Shown here piece after piece: positions 16,516 through 24,774 of a DNA stretch of 64,000 nucleotides. This stretch comes from Mucilaginibacter myungsuensis. GTDB taxonomy: Bacteria > Bacteroidota > Bacteroidia > Sphingobacteriales > Sphingobacteriaceae. Location: assembly GCF_015222005.1 (NCBI RefSeq), contig NZ_JADFFL010000006.1:186001-250000 (forward strand). The letters are read 5' to 3'. Position numbers and translations under genes: made by a program. The first letter of the stretch is position 1. The number at the start of each line of letters is the position of its first letter. Below the pieces are notes generated by a model, which was given only the letters and a program-made list of their open reading frames with translations, made no database searches and had not been told where the DNA came from.

Positions 16516-19500
16516 TTACTCTATCCTCAACTTCTTCATCCCCTCCCGTCCGTAAAACACCGGGAAGTACATCATCTCGGCTTTGGCGGGGTTAACGGTG
16601 TAGTTGCCGCTGTAGCGGGGCATCAGGCTAATGGTAAAGGTATGTTTACCGGCGCTAAGCTTGCGGCAGAAAATGCTCACTTTGTTTTTAAAGTACTCGC
16701 GGTGAACCTCGCCGTTGCCGTAGCCCTGTGGTTTGCCGTTGTACGAGCATCCTGCCGGGATGGGTATCTCTACCATCACCATATCGGCGTCGGCACGGGC
16801 GGTAACTTCAGCGGTCAAAGTAATGGCATCGCCGCCTTTGGCTTGGGTGATCTTGGTACGGCCGTTATCAAAACGGGTATCTACGGTAAAGTCGCCGCTC
16901 ACTTTGGCGGGGTTTGGGTTCCAAAATTTTTGATAGGCGGTAATGTACACCGACATATCTCCGCTTTTTTGGATATTCAGTTTGGCGTTACCGTCAAGCT
17001 TAACCTCGTAAGGGAATTTGGTCACTGTCTCTATTTTACTACCGCTAATGCTGAGCGATGCCGGGCGGGGCTTTTCGCCGGCTATCAGCATATCAGGCAA
17101 AATGGTCTCTAAGATCTGCGCCGACTCATACGTATTGCGCCAGCTGCCGTTGCCGCGCTGCTCTAAAAAATAGTTGCGCAGTTTGCCCAGCAGTTGCGGG
17201 TGCTTGCCCTCGGTTCTCAGGATCTTGTAAGCCAGCAGGCTATTCTGAATAGAGTTATTGAACAGGTAATAACCCTGCTGCCCCCAATACACATTACCGA
17301 ACATGGTGGTCTTCATCCCTTTCAACAAACTGTCTATCACTATCGGCAGGCCAATAACCTGGCGGGCATGCATCAGTCTCAGTTTTTCATTGTCAGATAC
17401 CATGTCTCTCAAGGACAGCTCCTTTTCATACCTGCTCATGATCAGCTTAAGATCGGCCGATGAACCCAGCATCTTCAGCAAGGCGATCACCCGCAATTTA
17501 TCCTCGCCCTTGTACGCATCCGACTGGAACATCAGGTAATTGATCAGCTCGCGCTGGTTCACTGTTACCTCGTAACCCTGCGCTTTGGCGGTCAGCAAGG
17601 CCTCGCTTACGTGCATACTTATCCAAAGCTCTTCGGGGGTATCTTTCCACCAGCCCCAAACGCCTTGCCCTTTACGGTTCTCGTTCAGGCGTTTGATCAG
17701 GTCTTTAATGGCATTGTCCCATTTAAACGGTTCTTTCAAATAGGCGCGTATCTGTTTTTCGGCCAGCAGGGCTTTTAGTTTCGATGCCAGTTGCTCGTTA
17801 CATAGGTACTCGTAATCGCGCAGGTGTTGTACCTCATCCAGCAGTACCGGCAAGGCCGACGCTTCGGCACGCAGGGTAACTTCTTTCAGGTTGGCATCGA
17901 ACGTTAAGTTGATCGCCGTATCCCTTTCCAGCGTTTTAAAAATGCCTTTGGTCTCTAAGGTGCCCTGTTCAAAAACGGGGATAGCGCGGTACTCGCCATC
18001 GGCGTAACCGTTGGGGCGGTTTATGGTGTATTCAAAACGAAGGCTGTCGCTTGATGCTACCACTTTAAAAGTGTCGATGTAGGCATTCTTGATAGTCAGC
18101 TTGTTATCAGCCAAAACTTGCCCGTTAAATTTAAATTTGCGACCCACAGCCACAGTATCTGCCGTGTAGTTCATCAACTTACCAATGGTAGCAATACTAT
18201 CGCATTTAATGGCGAATTGCGGTGCAGTAAAATTGGCGCTCACTGGCTTGTAAGCTTTTACCGAACCTTCGGTAAAGCCAGTTTGGCGCTTATCAGTAAT
18301 GCCTACCATAAAGGTGCGCCAGTTGGTGATATCATCGGGGTAGGTCACCTTAAAGCGTACTTTACCTTCGGCATCGCTGCTGAGTTTGGGCTGCCAGTAG
18401 GCATAGTCAGAGAAATTGCGGCGCAACAACATACCACCGCCGGCCATCTCGGGCATCATTTTATTTTTCCCCTTAACGGTCGATATCAGGATCACCCCGT
18501 ACGCGCCGCGCGATCCGTACAAAGCCGTAGCCGATGCATCCTTCAATATCTCCATCCCGGTTATTTCGTCCTGCTTTAGTTCCTGAAGCGGGTTGCCATC
18601 GGCAGGGATGCCGTCCACAATATATAAGGGGTTACCGCCCGTCCCGTTGCCTGCTGTAGATAAGCCACGGATGCTGACCGAGCCACGCATGCCCGGCGCA
18701 CCGGTATTGTTCTGGATATTTAACCCGGCCACTTTGCCTTGCAGCAGTTGTTCTACATTGGCTACCGGCTTATCCTGGTCCTCGCGTGCGGTGATGATCG
18801 TAGATGAGCCTGTGGTCTGCTCGCGGGTGCGCCTGACATAGCCACGGATCATGGCCGCGCGCATAGCAATAATAGAGGTGCGTAGCAGGTGCACCGTTAC
18901 GGCAGTATCTGTGCGGATGGCCGCCCGCTCGGTATCGTAAACATCAAGCGAAATGCGGATAGAACCTTTAGCCGGTACGGTGAGTTTGAACCTGCCATTT
19001 TTATCGGTAACCGTACGGTGCTGTGTCCCGGTCACCGTAACGGTCGCCCCTGCCAGCGGGAAACGATCTTTCAAATCTATCACTCTCCCGGTCATGGTTT
19101 TATTGAAGGTCAGCCAGTTGGGGTCACGATCAAAGAACGCCTCCCTAATGGCATCGCTGCAAGCTTTGACAGATGCGCCCTCTATCTGATCGATCAGTAT
19201 CTGGCCTATGCGGTTACTCATGCTATCGGCCGGATGTGGCGTGATAGCGCCCAGGTTATAGTAATTGCCACCGTTGGGTTCAACCACAATGTTGTTTTGG
19301 ATGTGATAGCTATTGCCATCCATCAAATACAGCATACGGTACTCCCCGGGCTGGTAACCAAAGAAATGCGTATTGTTGGCCGATACGATCTGCAAATAGT
19401 CGGCATCATCCTTTTTAAATATCAGCACGCATTTAATACGGTAGTTTGCCTGTTTGGGCAGCAACGGCCCGGCGGTCACATACAGTTTGGTATTGCCGCT

Positions 19501-22413
19501 CTGATAGCTGTATTGGTTAAAGTAATTAGACACACGCTGATCCAACTGCTTTTGCCACATAGTATCGATGGCGTTTCGGGTCAGCACATATTGCTTATAG
19601 GCATCGTAGCTGTAATTCCGCGGCAATTTAGTATCGAACGGATAGCCTGCAGGCAGCGACTTTTGCTTGATCAGCCCCGGCGAAATATCGAACGAGTAAT
19701 TACCCTCGCTGTAGAAGCTTTGTTGCAGATAGTCCTTCATATCAAGATCTACCTTGTTTTGGGCAAATGGCCCCACCAGCACACCTACCGATCCGTTATT
19801 ACGACTGTAGTTATCGCTGCTGCGCGAGTTAACCAAATGTATCCGCCCATTTTGCTCCAACGTAACCATGCGGTCGCTCAAGGAATACGGCGCCAGCTTG
19901 ATCATGTAATTGCTCATCAGATCACTCTCATGCCGGGTGAGGGTATCGGGCATGGGCAATATCCTGGCTATCTTGTTCTGCACGGTATCGGCATTAACGG
20001 CTAAGATCAGTTTTTTACCGGCGGGGATCTTGATATTTTGCAATTCTATTAAATGGTTTTTGGTACGCATGCGAATGCTCCAGATCAGCGTATCCACCGC
20101 GAAACTGTATTGCGGATATTCCTGGGCCTGATCAAAAAATACAGGCTTATCGTTAATATACAGGATATGCACCGGCTGTATCTCGCCGTCCTTCATCACA
20201 AAGGGGGCTATTTGGGTAAGCTTATCGGACGTAGGCTCGGCTATTTTAAAAGTATCTTTTGGATGCGTGAACTGAAAGTAGCTGATGGTATCCAAACCCT
20301 GCGCAAGCCCCCAACGCTGCCAATTAAGTTTCAGCTCGCCATCGCGGTTGGGGTTGATCTGTTCGTTAACAAAAGGCTTTAGCTTACGATACGGATAGGT
20401 TTTACCCAAGTAAGGGATCGCGGGGCCGTAATACTGCTCAAATTTACCGGTGATCCCATAAGCGGTAATGTCGGCCCCGGCTACGGGTTTGCCTTTATGG
20501 TCGGTCACCTCGGCAACTACTTCGGCTTGCTGACCGGGATAAACGGCCATTGGTTTGGTCACTTTGATATTGAGTACCCTGTCCTGATAGGGCACTTGTT
20601 GCTCCAGATATTGCGGACGGCCGCCCCAAATAAAGTTGACCAACAACGATACGCTACCGCTGCTTTTGTAGCTGCGCTTGTAGTCCAGTTCGGTACCGCT
20701 GCCCTGGGCCAGCACCTTTTTACCGCCGAACACCGTGTACCAAAATTTAAGCTTTCGCGGATTGTTGACATGCAGAAAAAGCGAATCGGCCGTGCGGTAG
20801 CCTTGCGGATCTACATTGGCCCCGGTGTTGCTCACCACATGCAGGGCGTTCAGTTCGCCCACCTTTACCGAGTAACTTTGCAGCATGGGGTCGATGGCGA
20901 TCTTTGCAGGTAGACTGATGGTGCGGGTAACCAGCGCGTCTTCTTGCTTATGCTGATACTCCTTTAATGTAGCCGTGGCAGGCGTTGATCTGCCCGATAC
21001 CAGGTACTCCATCTTTAACGAGTCGCCCTCGGCTTTAGCCGAAAGGGTGCGGTTATCATAGTCCCAGTTAATGTTATGATACTCCACGCGGCTTTCGTTA
21101 TTACTGTTCAGCAATTGGGTGCTCACGTTCAGATTCATTTTTAATTTGGGGAAGATCGAGTCGGGGATCATAAATTTGGTCTCGCCCACGGCATCCAGCG
21201 GTATTTGGAAAATACCCAGGGTATCGCGCACAAAATCATATGGGTTAAGGTACTCGCTCACATATCCCAGGCGCACAATAATGCGCACCCGTGCATCGGG
21301 AACGTTCAGCCCGTTATCATCCGTCGCCTTGAAGTAGAACGGCACCGGCACACCCGGCGACTGGCTGTACCCATCCTTACGGACGGTGAATTTATTGGTC
21401 TTTAGTTCGTACTCCTCTACCCTAAAGCTACCGGTATGGTATCCCGGAGGATCGCGGCGGTACTCTCCGTCGGCCCGCTTGTCTGTAGAGACCGGGCGAC
21501 CATCCTTACCCATCGGCTCTAAATTTATCCGGTAGGTTTCGTCGATGTCCAGATCCAGGCTATCGTCCAGCTTAAATTGATATTCAAAGCCACCCTTGCG
21601 GTATGCGTTCACCGTGCCCAGCAATTTGCCGCCCGGCTTGCTATCAAGTATCCGCACTGCCAACTGCTTATCGTTGATGGGTTTTTTATTGCCTTTTTGC
21701 AGGATGAAGGCCTTAAACTTCACCGTATCGTTAGGGCGGTACTTAGGTTTATTAAAAATGATAAAGCCCGGATTGGTCCCCTGCGGAAAGTTGGTCTGCC
21801 GCGCCTTTGTTTTGGACTTTTTGCTAAACGGAGCTGTAATACGGCTCCACAAGCTGCTTTTCTTCTTTTTGCCGAAAAAATACCCTTCATCAAGCTTGTT
21901 CTCGCCGTATTGATGGAAATTGCTCACGCCCTGATACACGGCCTTGATCAGCATCTTATCCGGTTTTTGAGCGGTGTGGTAAGAGCGAGAGACCTCGTCA
22001 TACCTGATCTGTTTTTTACCCACGGTTACCACCGCGGTGGTGACCTCCTGATAGGTGCTATCCAGTAACACAAAACGCATATCGACCCCGTTGAGCAACT
22101 GCTTAAAAATAACCGACGGCTTTTGGATAAGCCGGTATTGTAATTTATTGAGCGAGGCATATACTTCCAGATAATTACCCGGGGCCAGGCGCAGATCGGG
22201 CTTGGTGCCGGTGAGGTATTTGTAAACAGGCTCTTTCAGCAGCTCATCTTTAAAATCGTCTTCCTTTTCGTTGATGAATAACAGGGTCGAGGCATCGTCC
22301 AGCCGGTAGATGTAAGTATAAGGGCTATTGGTGCGGCTATCCGTCAACGGCTTTTGGCCGAAGGAAAGGATAGATGCGAAGATGAAAAGCAACAAGGTCA
22401 AAGACTTCTTCAT
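16516..22413 (-). CDS. Alpha-2-macroglobulin-like protein with an inserted SusC-type CarboxypepD_reg and TonB-plug module
   Basis: The ATG at 22411-22413 gives 1965 residues with a signal peptide cut after G19 (mature Gln20; no lipobox). Macroglobulin domains begin with an MG2-like segment ('YRPNDTVKFKAFI', about 220-315) and continue to about 1090. Then comes a foreign-looking insert: a CarboxypepD_reg domain (about 1107-1175, 'GRVIDLKDRFPLAGATVTVTG') and a SusC/RagA-type plug (about 1215-1315, 'LLQGKVAGLNIQNN', 'SIRGLST', 'PLYIVDGIP', 'ILKDASATALYGSRGAYGVI'). The A2M domain ('ITNWRTFMVGITD', about 1370) and a thioester domain follow. The thioester motif is intact as Cys1538-Asn-Glu-Gln1541. 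The protein ends with an A2M-type receptor-like domain. Bacterial A2Ms trap proteases in the periplasm; no pbpC partner lies nearby. No beta-barrel follows the plug. Conventional A2M function plus a docking role for the plug is inference. Confidence 0.88.
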   Translation of the reverse strand: MKKSLTLLLFIFASILSFGQKPLTDSRTNSPYTYIYRLDDASTLLFINEKEDDFKDELLKEPVYKYLTGTKPDLRLAPGNYLEVYASLNKLQYRLIQKPSVIFKQLLNGVDMRFVLLDSTYQEVTTAVVTVGKKQIRYDEVSRSYHTAQKPDKMLIKAVYQGVSNFHQYGENKLDEGYFFGKKKKSSLWSRITAPFSKKSKTKARQTNFPQGTNPGFIIFNKPKYRPNDTVKFKAFILQKGNKKPINDKQLAVRILDSKPGGKLLGTVNAYRKGGFEYQFKLDDSLDLDIDETYRINLEPMGKDGRPVSTDKRADGEYRRDPPGYHTGSFRVEEYELKTNKFTVRKDGYSQSPGVPVPFYFKATDDNGLNVPDARVRIIVRLGYVSEYLNPYDFVRDTLGIFQIPLDAVGETKFMIPDSIFPKLKMNLNVSTQLLNSNNESRVEYHNINWDYDNRTLSAKAEGDSLKMEYLVSGRSTPATATLKEYQHKQEDALVTRTISLPAKIAIDPMLQSYSVKVGELNALHVVSNTGANVDPQGYRTADSLFLHVNNPRKLKFWYTVFGGKKVLAQGSGTELDYKRSYKSSGSVSLLVNFIWGGRPQYLEQQVPYQDRVLNIKVTKPMAVYPGQQAEVVAEVTDHKGKPVAGADITAYGITGKFEQYYGPAIPYLGKTYPYRKLKPFVNEQINPNRDGELKLNWQRWGLAQGLDTISYFQFTHPKDTFKIAEPTSDKLTQIAPFVMKDGEIQPVHILYINDKPVFFDQAQEYPQYSFAVDTLIWSIRMRTKNHLIELQNIKIPAGKKLILAVNADTVQNKIARILPMPDTLTRHESDLMSNYMIKLAPYSLSDRMVTLEQNGRIHLVNSRSSDNYSRNNGSVGVLVGPFAQNKVDLDMKDYLQQSFYSEGNYSFDISPGLIKQKSLPAGYPFDTKLPRNYSYDAYKQYVLTRNAIDTMWQKQLDQRVSNYFNQYSYQSGNTKLYVTAGPLLPKQANYRIKCVLIFKKDDADYLQIVSANNTHFFGYQPGEYRMLYLMDGNSYHIQNNIVVEPNGGNYYNLGAITPHPADSMSNRIGQILIDQIEGASVKACSDAIREAFFDRDPNWLTFNKTMTGRVIDLKDRFPLAGATVTVTGTQHRTVTDKNGRFKLTVPAKGSIRISLDVYDTERAAIRTDTAVTVHLLRTSIIAMRAAMIRGYVRRTREQTTGSSTIITAREDQDKPVANVEQLLQGKVAGLNIQNNTGAPGMRGSVSIRGLSTAGNGTGGNPLYIVDGIPADGNPLQELKQDEITGMEILKDASATALYGSRGAYGVILISTVKGKNKMMPEMAGGGMLLRRNFSDYAYWQPKLSSDAEGKVRFKVTYPDDITNWRTFMVGITDKRQTGFTEGSVKAYKPVSANFTAPQFAIKCDSIATIGKLMNYTADTVAVGRKFKFNGQVLADNKLTIKNAYIDTFKVVASSDSLRFEYTINRPNGYADGEYRAIPVFEQGTLETKGIFKTLERDTAINLTFDANLKEVTLRAEASALPVLLDEVQHLRDYEYLCNEQLASKLKALLAEKQIRAYLKEPFKWDNAIKDLIKRLNENRKGQGVWGWWKDTPEELWISMHVSEALLTAKAQGYEVTVNQRELINYLMFQSDAYKGEDKLRVIALLKMLGSSADLKLIMSRYEKELSLRDMVSDNEKLRLMHARQVIGLPIVIDSLLKGMKTTMFGNVYWGQQGYYLFNNSIQNSLLAYKILRTEGKHPQLLGKLRNYFLEQRGNGSWRNTYESAQILETILPDMLIAGEKPRPASLSISGSKIETVTKFPYEVKLDGNAKLNIQKSGDMSVYITAYQKFWNPNPAKVSGDFTVDTRFDNGRTKITQAKGGDAITLTAEVTARADADMVMVEIPIPAGCSYNGKPQGYGNGEVHREYFKNKVSIFCRKLSAGKHTFTISLMPRYSGNYTVNPAKAEMMYFPVFYGREGMKKLRIE

Positions 22414-22707
22414 GTAAAACAGGTTTACATCAAGATGCGCGGGTGGTTGACATTCCATAAAGTGGGGTGGGATTTTTTTCGAAGAGAAGATCTTACATGC
22501 ATTGATCGCTTTTAGGCCAACGTCATCCCGGATCTAATTCGGGATCCGCGCGATAAGCTCAAGGGGGAAAATAGGTGTTTGGATCAATACAACCTTCTAA
22601 CAATAAACCGTTTATCAATTTTTTTCACTTTTTAATTTTACCTTTTTATTTGCCCATAGTCCTACATAACAACTAACAGTTAATATTTTTAAATAAAAAC
22701 ACTTGTT
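22414..22707. other. Divergent intergenic region between the A2M-like gene and the YR-rich protein gene
   Basis: This 294-bp stretch holds upstream signals for both divergent genes. At 22521-22547 is a small palindrome (CATCCCGGATC/TTCGGGATCC), another word I recall as a dispersed Bacteroidota repeat. The last 100 bases are very A+T-rich, as expected upstream of a strongly expressed gene. No full TAnnTTTG box was found; TACCTTTT lies in the A+T-rich stretch. Confidence 0.5.
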
Positions 22708-23067
22708 ATGAAGACGCTAAAGACATTAATAACCGCCATTATATTAACCGCCGGCTCGGTAGCCGCAGCTAACGCGCAAGTAGGTTTCCACGTAAGTGTG
22801 AACGCGCCGGGCGTGCACGTGAGGGCAGGCAATTACAGACCTGCATATCGCCGCCCTGTGGTGTACCGCGAGGTTTATCAGCCGGTCGTATATCGTGAGT
22901 ACCGCCGACCGGTAGTTTACCGTGAAGTTTACCATCCGGTACGTTACCGTAAAGTTCACCGCCCGGCTTATCGCAGGCAGGTAGTGTATCGCAACTACCA
23001 CCGCCCGGCTTATCGCCAGGTAGTTTACCGCGATCGTGGTAACCATCGTGGCCACGGAAGGTGGTAA
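22708..23067 (+). CDS. Small exported protein built of Tyr-Arg-Pro-Val repeats
   Basis: A 119-residue protein with a clear signal peptide (cut after A23 in 'AAANA', mature Gln24). After a short 'VGFHVSVNAPGVHVRAG' segment, residues 45-112 consist of degenerate repeats of the type Y-R-R-P-V-V-Y-R-E-V-Y, about eight in all, ending in a Gly/His/Arg tail. The mature protein is extremely basic and rich in Tyr, Arg and Val. No enzymatic motif is present. It could bind an acidic polymer such as DNA, LPS or exopolysaccharide, or form a structural surface layer; both are guesses. The A+T-rich upstream region suggests strong expression. The frame is supported by the signal peptide and the regular repeat. 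Confidence 0.8.
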   Translation: MKTLKTLITAIILTAGSVAAANAQVGFHVSVNAPGVHVRAGNYRPAYRRPVVYREVYQPVVYREYRRPVVYREVYHPVRYRKVHRPAYRRQVVYRNYHRPAYRQVVYRDRGNHRGHGRW

Positions 23068-23071
23068 GTTA

Positions 23072-23095
23072 GTGATCAGTTGACCGGTGATCGGT
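23072..23095. repeat. Single copy of the GTGATCAGTTGACCGGTGATCGG word
   Basis: This intergenic word matches one arm of the inverted repeat at 12064-12136 and part of 44868-44883. No partner arm is visible. Confidence 0.5.
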
Positions 23096-23205
23096 ATATC
23101 AGTAAACGGTCGCCGTTAGACAGGTGCAATGCGCTGTTCACTAAACATAAGAAACTGAGGGAGCGATAAGTGAAGACGAAGACGCGGGACACTCCCAAAG
23201 CAGAG

Positions 23206-23235
23206 CGCCGACCGGGTATCCGGTCGGCGTTTTTT
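23206..23235 (+). terminator. Intrinsic terminator before the first paired exported protein gene
   Basis: A 10-bp stem CGCCGACCGG/CCGGTCGGCG (23206-23215, 23220-23229) with loop GTAT, followed by T6. The same hairpin recurs at 23973-24003. Confidence 0.92.
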
Positions 23236-23281
23236 GTTTGCCGTCCCAATTTTGCTAAATTGCAGCCCTGATCTTTATCAC

Positions 23282-23953
23282 ATGAAAAAAAAGTACTTCA
23301 CATTATTTTTATTGGTCATCATTGTCTCTGTTGCTTCGGCACAATCGGGTGTGCCTGCCAATTTACGGGGCGACTATAACAAGATGATGGCTAACCAGTC
23401 AATGATTCAATTTAACCAGTTGATGAGCCGTAACTGGATGATGGGATATCATAATAACCCGCAGGTGAATTTCAAATACGATTTTAAGGTAACTATGCGT
23501 GATAGTTCGACCAAGATCGTCAGATCAAAGATCTATGGCGATACGGCTAACCATAAGAGTTATATATTGTTGGTAGACAAAGATCTAAAACGATCCGATC
23601 CCGCACGCGAGCAAAAGATATATGCAGATCAAACATTGTCCATTAGTCGTGTACAGCGGGATATGCACGGTACGTACGCAGTGGTCGGTTTAGCTACCGA
23701 CAGTTGCTGGCTTTTTGAAACCTTGAAGGGGCCTATCAGTGCTTACGCGAACGTGTCTGAATTAGCCGATGTAGGGGATGCTTACTTGCGGGCATTTCAA
23801 TACGGTAACGATAAGGTCAAGCCGCTTGATCCGGCTGCTTTGGAGCCGATCATCAAAACCGACCCCAAAGCCCATAAATTATTTTTGAAAAAGAAATATC
23901 TACGAGCGATAGAAAAGTACAACGACAATATTTTAGAGCAAACAAAAAAATAA
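23282..23953 (+). CDS. Exported protein of unknown function, pair member 1
   Basis: The ATG at 23282 begins a typical signal peptide (cut after A20 in 'SVASA', mature Gln21); the in-frame codon at 23234 lies in the preceding terminator and was rejected. The protein is 223 residues long. Its core ('VNFKYDFKVTMRD', 'RSKIYGDT', 'SYILLVDKDLKRSDPAREQKIY', 'GLATDSCWLFETLKGPISAYANV') is shared with the next gene at roughly 45-50% identity by eye. I know no characterised relative. The two genes are tandem duplicates, each followed by nearly the same hairpin terminator, so each is probably transcribed separately. Location is periplasm or outer membrane. Confidence 0.8.
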   Translation: MKKKYFTLFLLVIIVSVASAQSGVPANLRGDYNKMMANQSMIQFNQLMSRNWMMGYHNNPQVNFKYDFKVTMRDSSTKIVRSKIYGDTANHKSYILLVDKDLKRSDPAREQKIYADQTLSISRVQRDMHGTYAVVGLATDSCWLFETLKGPISAYANVSELADVGDAYLRAFQYGNDKVKPLDPAALEPIIKTDPKAHKLFLKKKYLRAIEKYNDNILEQTKK

Positions 23954-23972
23954 ACGTCATAGCAAAGCAAAG

Positions 23973-24003
23973 CGCCGACCGGGTATCCGGACGGCGTTTT
24001 TTG
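23973..24003 (+). terminator. Intrinsic terminator, near-identical copy of 23206-23235
   Basis: CGCCGACCGG (23973-23982), loop GTAT, CCGGACGGCG (23987-23996) with one mismatch, then a T-run. The similarity to the upstream terminator shows that the duplication unit included the terminator. Confidence 0.92.
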
Positions 24004-24064
24004 TTTGAGGGTGTAACATTCGTGATCAACATTGCGTAACTTGCATACTTTACCAATTGTAACA

Positions 24065-24676
24065 ATGAAAAAATTCTGTATCGCACTGCTGATGTTGGCA
24101 GTGATATCTTTTACGGCTGCGGCGCAGTCGGGCGTTAAGGCGGGAGAGGGCTGGATGTACGGCTACAAAAGCTCGAAACTGAACTTCACTTACGATTATA
24201 CGGTGAGGATGCTGGATAATTCGGTAAAGGTGTTCAGATCTAAGATCTATGCCGATACTGATAAGCGCAAAAGCTACCTCATTATGGTGGATAAAGACCT
24301 TGACCGCAACGATCCAAAGCGTGAGCAAAAGATCTATGTGGATCAGACCGTCAGCATCACCCGTATACAACAGGATATGCGCGGCGATTACCCGGTGATG
24401 GGCGCTGCTACCGATAGCTGCTGGCTGTTCGGGGTGGTAAAAGGCAAGATAAACGCCTACTCTAATGTGCCCGAGGTTTTGATAACCAGCGACGAGCAAC
24501 TAAGGGTATTCCAGGTGGATGACGGCGCGATGGCACCGGTAAGTTATGCAGCTTTAGCGCCGGTAATTAAAGCTGACCGCGCGGCCGACAAACAACTCCA
24601 AAAAAAGCGGCTGTATCGCGCTATCGCAAAATTCAACGACAACTATCTACGACGAGCGATAGACAAAGCCCAATAA
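24065..24676 (+). CDS. Exported protein of unknown function, pair member 2
   Basis: 203 residues from the ATG at 24065 (the family-like 'MKK' start; an upstream in-frame start at 24032 would add a non-hydrophobic extension). The signal peptide is cut after A20 ('FTAAA', mature Gln21). It shares the core 'LNFTYDYTVRMLDNSVKVFRSKIYADT', broken up by substitutions, and 'VDKDLDRNDPKREQKIYVDQTVSITRIQ', 'ATDSCWLFGVVKGKINAY' with member 1. It lacks member 1's ~20-residue Met/Asn-rich stretch after the signal peptide. The C terminus is basic and helical ('KRLYRAIAKFNDNYLRRAIDKA'). Function unknown. Confidence 0.8.
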   Translation: MKKFCIALLMLAVISFTAAAQSGVKAGEGWMYGYKSSKLNFTYDYTVRMLDNSVKVFRSKIYADTDKRKSYLIMVDKDLDRNDPKREQKIYVDQTVSITRIQQDMRGDYPVMGAATDSCWLFGVVKGKINAYSNVPEVLITSDEQLRVFQVDDGAMAPVSYAALAPVIKADRAADKQLQKKRLYRAIAKFNDNYLRRAIDKAQ

Positions 24677-24683
24677 AACAAAT

Positions 24684-24708
24684 AACGCCGACCCAAAAGG
24701 TTGGCGTT
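24684..24708 (+). terminator. Terminator after pair member 2
   Basis: AACGCCGACC (24684-24693), loop CAAAA, GGTTGGCGTT (24699-24708) with one G-T pair, followed by TATTTGTTTAT. It resembles the other two hairpins in this cluster. Confidence 0.82.
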
Positions 24709-24774
24709 TATTTGTTTATAGTTTTTCTTGCCGGTCGGCGAGGTTATCTCAAGCACGCCAATTCAGGACAAGAA

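Noticed and set aside
18889-20004. 371-codon open frame on the plus strand inside the A2M-like gene
   Set aside because: It lies entirely antisense to a gene with clear domains and a signal peptide, has no recognisable motif, and shows the His/Ile/Arg-rich composition of a shadow frame.
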